Below, one piece after another: positions 8,334-16,197 of a stretch of 47,967 bases of DNA. The notes beneath the pieces are model-generated. The model worked only from the letters and a program-made list of their open reading frames with translations, was not told the DNA's origin and made no database searches. This DNA comes from Azohydromonas australica DSM 1124. GTDB lineage: Bacteria > Pseudomonadota > Gammaproteobacteria > Burkholderiales > Burkholderiaceae_C. A program made the translations under genes and the position numbers. The stretch spans positions 1 to 47,967 of the forward strand of contig NZ_AUMO01000074.1 in the NCBI RefSeq assembly GCF_000430725.1, read 5' to 3'. Each line of letters opens with the position of its first letter. Position 1 is the stretch's first letter.

Positions 8334-9668
8334 ATGAATCACAAGGATGCGGCTGCGGCCAAGTGCGGCTGGCTGGACCAGTGGATCGAGACGATGGACG
8401 AGCTGGCGCGCCTGAAGAAGCAGGTGCACCCCATGGTCGACGCCGTGATCGAGGAGCAGCGTGGCCGCCAGATCCGCATCGGCAACCGCTGGCTCACCGA
8501 CTGGGCTTCCTGCAATTACCTGGGCCTGGACCTGGATGAGGACGTGCAGGCCTCTATTGGGGAGCTCGTCGGGCGTTGGGGTACCCACCCTTCGTGGTCG
8601 CGCCTGATCGGCACGCCGCGGCCTTATGTCGACATCGAGGAGCAGCTCACGGAGCTGCTGGGCTGCGAGGACGTGCTGTGCATGCCCACCATCACCCACA
8701 TCCACATGTCGGTACTGCCGGTGCTGTCCGGGGACGGCACGATCTTCCTGGACAGCCGCGCGCACAAGACCATCTACGATGGCGCAATGCTGGCCGCAGG
8801 CCGCGGCACGCGCGTGGTGCGCTTTCGGCACAACGATCCGCAGCACTTGGAACAACTGCTGCGCCAGACCAAGGGCGCGGGACCACGTGTGATCGCCATG
8901 GATGGCATCAACTCCATGACGGGCAACGCGCCGGACCTGGCGGCGTTCTCAAGCCTGGCCAGCCGCCATGACGGGTTGCTCTATGTTGACGACGCGCACG
9001 GGTTTGGCGTCATTGGCGAGCGCGGTGCCGGGGAGCACTGTCCCTATGGGGCACGGGGGAACAGCGTCTTTCGCCATCAGGGGGTGAACTACGACAACGC
9101 CGTGCTGGTGGGCGGCCTGTCCAAGTCCTACTCCTCGCTGCTGGCATTCCTGGCGCTGCCCACGCGGCTCAAGGAGGCACTGAAGGTGCTGGCGCCGCCC
9201 TACCTGTACTCGGGCCCCTCGCCGGTGGCCTCACTGGCGACGGTGCTCGCCGGCCTGGAGGTCAACCGCCGCCGCGGCGAGGTGCTTCGCGCCGAGGTGT
9301 GGCGCAAGACCGGGCGCGTCCTCGATGCGCTGCGCACACTGGAAATTCGCACCCCGAACGAGTCGGGTTTTCCCATTATCGAGATCCCGCTGGGGCACCA
9401 TGAGGACATCGATGCCGCCGGGCACTTCCTTTTCGAGCGCGGCATCTACGTGACCATGGCAGCCTTTCCGCTGGTTCCCAAGAGCGAAGTCGGCGTGCGC
9501 GTGCAGGTTACTGCCGCCAACACCGACGCGGAGGTGGACCATCTCATCGAAGTGCTGGACGAGATGCGGCATCGCTTCCCGATGCAGATGCCGCATAACG
9601 TTTCAGGGTCGACCGCTCTTGCCACGACGCCCCCGATTTCGACCCAGGCTGTCTGCGGATCCAACTGA
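8334..9668 (+). CDS. Alpha-oxoamine synthase family PLP enzyme (possible signal synthase)
   Basis: A 444-residue fold-type I PLP enzyme like 8-amino-7-oxononanoate synthase, 2-amino-3-ketobutyrate CoA ligase, serine palmitoyltransferase and the autoinducer synthases CqsA/LqsA. Family marks are 'WASCNYLGLDLDEDVQ' near the start, the cofactor motif 'VDDAHGFGVIG' (D220, H222), the Schiff-base lysine K264 in 'GGLSKSYSS', and 'YLYSGPSP'. These enzymes condense an acyl thioester with an amino acid and release CO2. The ATG follows 'GGGACAAGGC'. The last 25 residues are a variable tail. No biotin or threonine genes are nearby; instead, receptor and kinase genes follow within 80 bp. That neighbourhood suggests, without proving, a signal or metallophore-like small-molecule product. 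Confidence 0.82.
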   Translation: MNHKDAAAAKCGWLDQWIETMDELARLKKQVHPMVDAVIEEQRGRQIRIGNRWLTDWASCNYLGLDLDEDVQASIGELVGRWGTHPSWSRLIGTPRPYVDIEEQLTELLGCEDVLCMPTITHIHMSVLPVLSGDGTIFLDSRAHKTIYDGAMLAAGRGTRVVRFRHNDPQHLEQLLRQTKGAGPRVIAMDGINSMTGNAPDLAAFSSLASRHDGLLYVDDAHGFGVIGERGAGEHCPYGARGNSVFRHQGVNYDNAVLVGGLSKSYSSLLAFLALPTRLKEALKVLAPPYLYSGPSPVASLATVLAGLEVNRRRGEVLRAEVWRKTGRVLDALRTLEIRTPNESGFPIIEIPLGHHEDIDAAGHFLFERGIYVTMAAFPLVPKSEVGVRVQVTAANTDAEVDHLIEVLDEMRHRFPMQMPHNVSGSTALATTPPISTQAVCGSN

Positions 9669-9747
9669 CGTAGCCGGATTGCACATGCAGCCGCTGGTGC
9701 AGGGCGCACTTCGACCTGTCTCACTGGTTCAGGTCAAGAGGAGCGCC

Positions 9748-11745
9748 ATGGCGGGCGGGCGCTTGCCTGTCAAGATCCATGCGGCTGTGCTGGCCTGTGC
9801 GTTGGCTACAGGTGCGGCCATTGCCGACGAGACGGATCCCACGCAGCTGTCGCTGGAGCAGTTGCTCGATCTTGACGTGCAGAGCGCGTCGAAGTTCACC
9901 CAGAAGGCATCGGAAGCGCCATCGTCGGTCACCGTCATCACTGCGGGCGACATCCGGCGTTTCGGCTACCGAACGCTGGCCGACGTCCTTGACAGCGTGC
10001 GCGGCCTCTACGTGCACAACGACCGCAACTACAGCTACCTCGGTGTGCGCGGATTCGGGCCCCTGGGGAGCTACAACTCGCGCGTGCTCGTGATGGTCGA
10101 CGGCGTGCGGCTCAACGACCCCGTCTACGGCCAGGGCAGCATCGGACGCGAATTTCCTGTGGACGTCGACATGGTCGAGCGCGTGGAGTTCGTGCCCGGC
10201 CCCAGCTCTGCGATCTACGGCAGCAACGCCTTCTTTGGCGTGGTCAATGTCATTACCTTCAGTGGACGCGACAAGGGCGGCGCCGAGGCGTCTGCGGAGG
10301 CGGGCAGCGAGGGCGTGCGCAAAGGCCGCGTGAGTGTCGGCAAACGCCTTGATAACGGCCTGGACCTGATGGCTTCCGTGACCGGCTACCGCTCCTCTGG
10401 ATCGGAGCGTTATTTCCCGGAGTTCGCCGCAGTGGGCAGTGGCAACGGCATTGCAAGCGGTCTGGATTGGGAGCGCGCCTCGGATCTGCTTTTCAAGGCA
10501 AGCCTGGGAGGCCTCACGTTGCAGGCCGTGCATGGCGTACGCGACAAGGGCGTGCCCACGGCCAGTTTCCAAGGCATCTTTGGCGACCCGCGCGAGCGCA
10601 CGCGCGACTCGCAGTCCCTGGTCGAGCTGCGCTATGAAGCCGACCTGGACCGCGACCAGACGTTGAGTGCACGACTGCATCGCGGACGGTACGTTTACCG
10701 CGGCGACTACCCGTATGCGGGCCCGGTTCCTGGCAACACGATCGTGAACGTGGATCGCGCCAGCTCCGATTGGTGGGGAAGCGAGGTCAAGCTCGTGAAC
10801 CGCTCCCTGCGCGACCACCGACTGGTGTTCGGAGCAGAGCTCCAGCGCAATACGCGCAAGGACCAGGACAACTACGACCTCAGCCCCGCGGCGACCTACA
10901 TCGCCGAACGCCATCGCGCCACGCAATGGGGTATCTACGCGCAGGACGACTGGACCCTGCACTCGAACCTGACCCTCAATGCCGGGTTGCGGTACGACAG
11001 TTACACCACCTTTGGCAACATTTTGAATCCGCGGTTGGGCCTGATCTGGACCGTCCAGCCTTCGCTGACGCTCAAGGCGCTCTACGGGCGAGCCTATCGC
11101 GCACCCAATGACAGCGAGCTTTTCTTCTCCAGCCAGCCACTGGGCTGGAAGAGCAACCCGACGCTGCAGCCCGAGCGCATCGAGACACGCGAGCTGGTGG
11201 CCGAGTGGCGCCTGGCGAGTCTCACTCGCGCCACGGTCTCCGGGTTCCAGTACCGGATCTCGGACCTCGTCACGCTGATCACGGACCCTGCCGATGGGCA
11301 GCGTCAGTACCGCAACATCGGTGCCGCGCGCGTCGGTGGTGTGCAGGGCGAGCTGGAGCAGCTCTGGCGCAGTGGCGCCGCGGTACGTGCCAGCGTCAGC
11401 GTGCAGCACGCCCGTGACCAGGATGGCAACTGGCTGGTGAATTCGCCTCGCCGGCTCATCAAGCTGGACGCGACCGCCCCGCTGCCAGGCTCTGCGGTGC
11501 ACGCAGGGCTGTCGGTGCGCTACGCCAGCTCGCGCCTGACACGGACCCAAGGCGTGGTGCCCAGCGTCCTGCGCACGGATCTGACGCTGTCGAGCGAGCG
11601 GCTCATTCCGGGTGCCGAGATTTCGGCCGGGATCTACAACCTTTTCGACCGCCGATACGATGACCCTGTGTCGGATGCCCATGTGCAGGACGCCGTTGAA
11701 CAAGACCGAAGGACCTTCCGTGTCAAGCTCACGGTGCGGTTCTGA
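9748..11745 (+). CDS. TonB-dependent outer-membrane receptor
   Basis: A 665-residue receptor. It has a signal peptide (residues 1-28, 'AAVLACALATGAAIADE'), then the N-terminal motif 'LSLEQLLDLDVQSASKF' and a plug domain starting 'APSSVTVITAGDIRRFG' and running through 'VLVMVDGVRLNDPVYG' to 'GSNAFFGVVNVIT'. A 22-strand-type beta-barrel follows, with a closing motif 'AGIYNLFDRRYDDPVS' and terminal 'FRVKLTVRF' ending in Phe. ATG 9748 was chosen because AGAGGAG lies 5 bp before it and the signal peptide starts there. It is 79 bp after the PLP enzyme gene and overlaps the next gene by one base (TGATG). The plug resembles receptors commonly found beside YfiR and kinase genes; the ligand is unknown. 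Confidence 0.9.
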   Translation: MAGGRLPVKIHAAVLACALATGAAIADETDPTQLSLEQLLDLDVQSASKFTQKASEAPSSVTVITAGDIRRFGYRTLADVLDSVRGLYVHNDRNYSYLGVRGFGPLGSYNSRVLVMVDGVRLNDPVYGQGSIGREFPVDVDMVERVEFVPGPSSAIYGSNAFFGVVNVITFSGRDKGGAEASAEAGSEGVRKGRVSVGKRLDNGLDLMASVTGYRSSGSERYFPEFAAVGSGNGIASGLDWERASDLLFKASLGGLTLQAVHGVRDKGVPTASFQGIFGDPRERTRDSQSLVELRYEADLDRDQTLSARLHRGRYVYRGDYPYAGPVPGNTIVNVDRASSDWWGSEVKLVNRSLRDHRLVFGAELQRNTRKDQDNYDLSPAATYIAERHRATQWGIYAQDDWTLHSNLTLNAGLRYDSYTTFGNILNPRLGLIWTVQPSLTLKALYGRAYRAPNDSELFFSSQPLGWKSNPTLQPERIETRELVAEWRLASLTRATVSGFQYRISDLVTLITDPADGQRQYRNIGAARVGGVQGELEQLWRSGAAVRASVSVQHARDQDGNWLVNSPRRLIKLDATAPLPGSAVHAGLSVRYASSRLTRTQGVVPSVLRTDLTLSSERLIPGAEISAGIYNLFDRRYDDPVSDAHVQDAVEQDRRTFRVKLTVRF

Positions 11746-12368
11746 TGCGGTGCATTGCCATGGGGCTCGTTCGCATGTACGGCGGCTTGCGCCGCATTTC
11801 CTTGTGCAATCGACATCGCCCAGGGTATCGCCACGCGGTTATCTGCATGTTGCTGAGCTGGGTCTCCATCGCGGCGCCCAACGCCAGCGCCGAGGTCGAG
11901 AACAGCGTCAAGGCGGCGTTCGTGTTCAATTTCCTGCGCTTTACCGAGTGGCCGGCGCAGCGCCTGGCCAGCCCGGATGCCGCCTTGACGCTGTGCGTGT
12001 GGTCCGGCAGTGCGCAGTTGTCGGATTCGCTGCGCAGCCTGGCTGGCCGCAAGGTGGACCAGCACGCGCTGAGCGTCAGCGACATCGACCGTGTTGAGGA
12101 TCTCCAGCGCTGTCATGCACTGTTTGTTCCCGAAGCAGCGCAGCGCAAACTCCCGGCGGGCTTGCTGCGCCGGGCCGAATCGCAGGACGTGCTGACCATG
12201 GGAGATGCTGAAGGCTTCACGGCGGGTGGCGGCATGATGGGTCTGCTACCCGAAGGTGCGCGCTTGCGCTTCGAGATCAACGACAAGGCCGTCAAGCGCA
12301 GTGCCCTCAGGCTCAGCTCCCACCTCTACAAGCTCGGTCGCATGACGCAGGAAAACCCGTCGCCATGA
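11745..12368 (+). CDS. YfiR-family (DUF4154) periplasmic protein
   Basis: A 207-residue protein of the YfiR family. After a hydrophobic export segment ('VICMLLSWVSIAAPNASA', residues 32-49) comes the hallmark 'VKAAFVFNFLRFTEWP'. The paired Cys in 'LTLCVWSG' and 'LQRCHALFVP' follow, and then the 'MGLLPEGARLRFEIN' and 'LRLSSHLYKLGR' ends. In Pseudomonas YfiR is a periplasmic repressor of the membrane protein YfiN. The ATG overlaps the stop of the receptor gene and its own stop overlaps the kinase start (ATGA), so translation is coupled. The 30-odd residues before the hydrophobic segment are unusual, and a later start (11847) is possible. The neighbour kinase carries a YfiN-like sensor domain, so it is probably the target. 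Confidence 0.85.
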   Translation: MRCIAMGLVRMYGGLRRISLCNRHRPGYRHAVICMLLSWVSIAAPNASAEVENSVKAAFVFNFLRFTEWPAQRLASPDAALTLCVWSGSAQLSDSLRSLAGRKVDQHALSVSDIDRVEDLQRCHALFVPEAAQRKLPAGLLRRAESQDVLTMGDAEGFTAGGGMMGLLPEGARLRFEINDKAVKRSALRLSSHLYKLGRMTQENPSP

Positions 12369-14824
12369 GGGCGTTGCGACGGTACTTCGACGCTCTCACG
12401 CTGCGCCACAAGCTGGGCGTGATCATGGCGTTGGCGCTGGGGACGGGATTCGCGCTGGCACTGGGCGTCGTGGCGGTGAGCGAATTCGTCGAGTACCGGC
12501 ATGAGCAGCGCCAGCAGCTCGAGACGCTGGCCGACGTGCTGGGCCTCAACAGCACGGGCGCATTGGCCTTCGATGACCGGGCGGCTGCCAACCAGGTTCT
12601 CGCGGCACTGCGCTCCAAGCCCGACGCGGTGGCAGCGCAGTTGCTCACTCTCGATGGACAGGTATTCGCGCAGTACCAGGCGTTGCCGGCCGGGCCGCAA
12701 ACGGCTGCTTCTGGAAGCTGGAGCTTTGTGGCATCCACGCTCCTGGTCGAGCGCCCCGTCGTCCTGCGCGGTGAGCAGTTGGGCACTTTGCGTATCGAAG
12801 CCGACCTGTCCGCGGCGTGGCTGGGCTTGGCCGCTCGACTGGCGCGACTGGCGGTGCCGCTGGTAATTGCGTTCGCGCTGGTGTACCTGGTAGCCGGACG
12901 GGTCAGGAACGTCATTGCCGCACCCATCGAGCGGCTGGCACAAGCTACCACGACCATCGCCCGCAGCAATGACTACACGGTGCGTGTGATGCGCCAGGGC
13001 GATGACGAGATCGGTCGGTTGATCGACGGCTTCAACGACATGCTGCACCAGGTGCAGGTCCGAGACGACCAGCTGGCTTCACATCGCCATGACCTGGAGC
13101 AACAGGTGCTCTCGCGCACTGCCGAGATGATGGCTGCCCGGGATGCCGCAGAGGCCGCGAGCCGTGCCAAGTCCCAGTTCCTGGCCAACATGAGCCATGA
13201 GATCCGCACGCCCTTGAATGGTGTGCTGGGCGTGTCGGAGTTGCTGTTGCTCGGACCCCTGGATGCCCGGCAGCGCCAGTTTGCCCAGACCATCCGCAGC
13301 TCCGGCATGGCCCTCCTGGATGTCATCAGCGACATCCTGGACTTCTCCAAGATCGAGGCCGGTCGCCTGGAGCTCGACCGCGTGGAGTTTTCGCCCGTCG
13401 ACTTGGTGGAGGACTGCGCCGTCATGCTGGCCGAGCGCGCCCAGGCCAAGGGGCTGGCGCTGATTGTCGACGTGGACGACACGCTGCCGGTACGGGTCAA
13501 CGGCGACGTGGTGCGGCTGCGCCAGATGATGCTGAACCTGATCGGCAACGCCGTGAAGTTCACGGCCAAAGGGGAGGTCGTGGTGCGTGCAAGCATGACC
13601 GGCACGACTGCGAACGTGCTGCGAGTGGAAGTCGTCGATACCGGTATCGGCTTGACGCAGGAGCAGCAACAGCGGTTGTTCCAGCCATTTGTGCAGGCCG
13701 ATGGCACCACCACGCGCCGCTACGGTGGCACGGGTCTGGGCTTGGCCATCACGCGGCAGCTCGCGGAAATGATGGGCGGTGCGGTCGGCGTGCACAGCCA
13801 GCCGGACGGGGGCTCGACATTCTGGTTCGAAGTGCAGCTTGATATTGTGCCGACGGGGCAAGACACAGGGCAAGGCTCCTGTGAAGGGCCGGCATGGAGG
13901 GGTCTGCGCGTGCTGGTTGCCGAAAGCAACCCCACGCAGCGTGGCGTTCTCCAACGGCACCTGGGCCTTGCCGGCATGGATGTCTGCGGCGTGGGGGAGG
14001 GTCCTGATGCGTTGCATCGACTGCGCACGGCCGCTGCCGCAGGGCTGCCATTCGACCTGGTGTTGCTGGATCGACAGCTGTCGCGCCTGGGTGGCCTGGA
14101 GCTTGCACGGCACATCGTCGCTGATCCAGCGCTTCGCGGCACGCGGTTGATGCTTCTGACCACGCTCGCCCACGATAGCGCTGCCGCTGCTGAGCAGGCT
14201 CGCGTCGCGGGCTTCGGTGCTTGCTTGAGCAAGCCGCTGCGGCGTGCCGAGCTGCTGAAGCTTGTGGGAACGGTGGCGGCCGGTATAGCTCATGCGATGC
14301 CAGGCGCGGGGGAGGCTCAAGATTCGCTGCTGCCGACGTTCAACGCACGCGTGCTGGTGGTCGAAGATCAGCCAGTCAACAGCATGCTGGCGGCGGCAAT
14401 GCTTGAAGCCTTCGGCTGCCGGGCGGATGTGGCAAGCGACGGGCGCGCTGGCGTCGAGGCCGTCCTGTCCAGCCGATATGACTTGGTACTGATGGACTGC
14501 CATATGCCGGAAATGGATGGCTTTGAGGCTACCGAGGCCATCCGCCGCCACGAGGCCGTATCGGGAGCCAGACGGGTGCCCATCGCGGCACTGACGGCCA
14601 ACGCGGTCGCAGGGGACCACGAGCGGTGCGTGGCGGCTGGCATGGATGACTACCTCAGCAAGCCCTTCACACGGGCTCAACTGGCACAGCTACTGCTGCG
14701 TTGGGTCGCACCAGTTCACGGCTTATCGCCGACCTCGACAGTGGCCAGTGCGCGACTTCTCGAAGATCCATGGAGAGCGGCTGGAGACGAAAATTCACCT
14801 GGCAGGAATACCGGCCTGCATTGA
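12365..14824 (+). CDS. Membrane hybrid histidine kinase: CHASE8-like, HAMP, HisKA, HATPase, two receivers
   Basis: An 819-residue kinase. TM1 is about residues 17-40. A periplasmic domain with the CHASE8-like pattern 'LGLNSTGALAFDDRAAANQ' and 'VAAQLLTLDGQVFAQY' follows, then TM2 (about 160-180) and HAMP ('IAAPIERLAQATTTIARS'). HisKA has H278 in 'NMSHEIRTPLNG'. HATPase has 'LNLIGNAVKFT', 'DTGIGL' and 'GGTGLGLAI'. Receiver 1 (about 510-640) keeps D569 and a Lys but has AESN in place of the acidic pair. Receiver 2 (about 660-790) is canonical, with 'VVEDQ', D711 in 'LMDCHMPEMDGF' and 'LSKPF'. The layout mirrors YfiN with kinase output replacing GGDEF. It overlaps the YfiR gene by four bases. Confidence 0.9.
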   Translation: MRALRRYFDALTLRHKLGVIMALALGTGFALALGVVAVSEFVEYRHEQRQQLETLADVLGLNSTGALAFDDRAAANQVLAALRSKPDAVAAQLLTLDGQVFAQYQALPAGPQTAASGSWSFVASTLLVERPVVLRGEQLGTLRIEADLSAAWLGLAARLARLAVPLVIAFALVYLVAGRVRNVIAAPIERLAQATTTIARSNDYTVRVMRQGDDEIGRLIDGFNDMLHQVQVRDDQLASHRHDLEQQVLSRTAEMMAARDAAEAASRAKSQFLANMSHEIRTPLNGVLGVSELLLLGPLDARQRQFAQTIRSSGMALLDVISDILDFSKIEAGRLELDRVEFSPVDLVEDCAVMLAERAQAKGLALIVDVDDTLPVRVNGDVVRLRQMMLNLIGNAVKFTAKGEVVVRASMTGTTANVLRVEVVDTGIGLTQEQQQRLFQPFVQADGTTTRRYGGTGLGLAITRQLAEMMGGAVGVHSQPDGGSTFWFEVQLDIVPTGQDTGQGSCEGPAWRGLRVLVAESNPTQRGVLQRHLGLAGMDVCGVGEGPDALHRLRTAAAAGLPFDLVLLDRQLSRLGGLELARHIVADPALRGTRLMLLTTLAHDSAAAAEQARVAGFGACLSKPLRRAELLKLVGTVAAGIAHAMPGAGEAQDSLLPTFNARVLVVEDQPVNSMLAAAMLEAFGCRADVASDGRAGVEAVLSSRYDLVLMDCHMPEMDGFEATEAIRRHEAVSGARRVPIAALTANAVAGDHERCVAAGMDDYLSKPFTRAQLAQLLLRWVAPVHGLSPTSTVASARLLEDPWRAAGDENSPGRNTGLH

Positions 14825-15106
14825 TGAGTTGCGTTTTCAACAAACAACGGTGTGTGACGTTCTGGATGCACGGGTGCCAGAATTCGATTGCATGGGCATC
14901 CGCAGGATGCTCGTCGCACCGAGCTGCCGGCGTGGGTGGCTGTCAGCACCGCGACATGAGGCACCACGTCAGCAAAGAGAGTCAATTCCGAAAATAACTT
15001 GCGAAGCCTCAGCCACTTGGCGCAAAGCGTGGCCGCATTCGAGCGGTATACCTGTCTCTTCTCCCGAGCGGTACCATGGTCCAGTGTTCACTCCGACTGG
15101 ATGGCC

Positions 15107-15325
15107 ATGGACCATTACCGCGATATTGAAACCGAGACGAGGATCTCCAGCAGCGGGTTGAGGTACACGGCCAAGAAGCCCGGTTCAACCTTTGGTCCCG
15201 GCTGCTCGGCCACGATGTCGTGCTTCTGGTGCGGTCGCCACAAGCCCATCTCGGCCATGGCGAACAAGAAGATCCTCGGCCGCAATCAGAAAGTCTGCGC
15301 GGTGAGTTGCCGCAAGAAGACCTGA
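15107..15325 (+). CDS. Small Cys-motif protein, putative zinc-binding
   Basis: A basic protein of about 72 residues with two Cys pairs, 'SCFWCGRHKP' and 'VCAVSCRKK', spaced like a zinc ribbon, and the segments 'LRYTAKKPGSTFGPG' and 'KKILGRNQK'. ATG 15107 was preferred over ATG 15101 because a TGGATGG stretch precedes it. I do not recognise a named family, although the pattern looks like a conserved small protein rather than a chance frame. It stands alone between the hybrid kinase and an IS1182 remnant; the 280 bp before it contain nothing recognisable. Confidence 0.45.
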   Translation: MDHYRDIETETRISSSGLRYTAKKPGSTFGPGCSATMSCFWCGRHKPISAMANKKILGRNQKVCAVSCRKKT

Positions 15326-15637
15326 GTACCAGCGCTGAAGGCGACATCACCTGTTTTGGCGTCTATTGCGCTTGGAGTGGCTGTTGTGCCGGCGTGAACC
15401 TGTCGAGCCTTCAGCCCTTGGCCCACAGCATGGACGGGCCGGCAGCTGCTGCCCTGGGGTCAGTGGTTGGAGTCGCCGGCCAGGTCCGACACTGGTCCCG
15501 GCCCTGCCAGCCCTCAGACTCGGCACAAAGATTCAGGGAAAAGGGATCTTGCTTTTGCAGGGAACGCGCAAGTGCAGCAGGGCAGCCCTGACGCCCCGGT
15601 CAAAGCGGCTGCTGTGGCTGCCAGGGGCGGTTGCAGC

Positions 15638-15695
15638 GTAAGCGCGCAATCTTCCCCGCACTCGTCCGCCAGTACGGGGAAGATTGCGCGCTTAC
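15638..15695. repeat. Perfect 21-bp inverted repeat (hairpin)
   Basis: The arms at 15638-15658 and 15675-15695 are perfectly complementary over 21 bp, beginning GTAAGCGCGCAATC, around a 16-nt loop. The structure sits at the broken front edge of the IS1182 transposase remnant and has no T-tract after it. It could be the tips of a lost element, a palindromic repair product or an RNA hairpin. Confidence 0.85.
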
Positions 15696-15713
15696 CGTTC
15701 AGGTGCTGGTTCG

Positions 15714-16197
15714 TCGTGGATGTGCCCGCACAGTTCGTCGCCGCGGTGGTCGGGAGCAACTGCGGCAGCGACATGGCTGAGATGGCTCCCATGCACCAGC
15801 AACTCATGCAGCGCTACGGCCATGTGCCCGAGCACTGGCTGGCCGATGGCGGCTTTACGAAGCTGCAGGCCATCGAAGCGCTGCATGCCCAAGGCACCCA
15901 GGCCGTAGTGCCGCCGCCGCGCAGTCGCAACCCCGCCTCCATCCCTTTGCGCCCAAGGACAGCGACAGTGCCGTAGCTGGCGCAGTGGCGTCCTTCATGG
16001 GCAGCCACGACGGCAAGGTGCTGTACCGTCGGCACGGGGCCACGGGGGAGTGCGCCAATGCGCAACTGTGCCGCCGGGGCTTGCAGCAGTTCAACGTGCG
16101 TGGACTGCTCAAGGCACATGCCGTGCTGCTGTGGCACGCGCTGGCGCACAACTTCATGCGCATGCGCTCGTTGGGCCTGGCCTTCGTGGCGGGCTGA
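15714..16197 (+). pseudogene. IS1182-family transposase remnant (C-terminal half)
   Basis: The frame at 15714 reads like the catalytic C-terminal half of an IS1182 transposase: 'NCGSDMAEMAPMHQQLMQRY', 'HWLADGGFTKLQAIEAL' and 'AVVPPPRSRNPA'. A frameshift near 15940 follows, and the rest continues in another frame: 'GLQQFNVRGLLKAHAVLLWH', ending at a stop at 16197. The N-terminal half is missing and the 21-bp inverted repeat lies where it should be. The gene is dead. Confidence 0.8.

Noticed and set aside
9721..11703. A 660-codon minus-strand open frame
   Set aside because: Antisense to the TonB-dependent receptor, no recognisable domain.
13079..14680. A 533-codon minus-strand open frame
   Set aside because: Antisense to the hybrid kinase; a GC-bias artefact.
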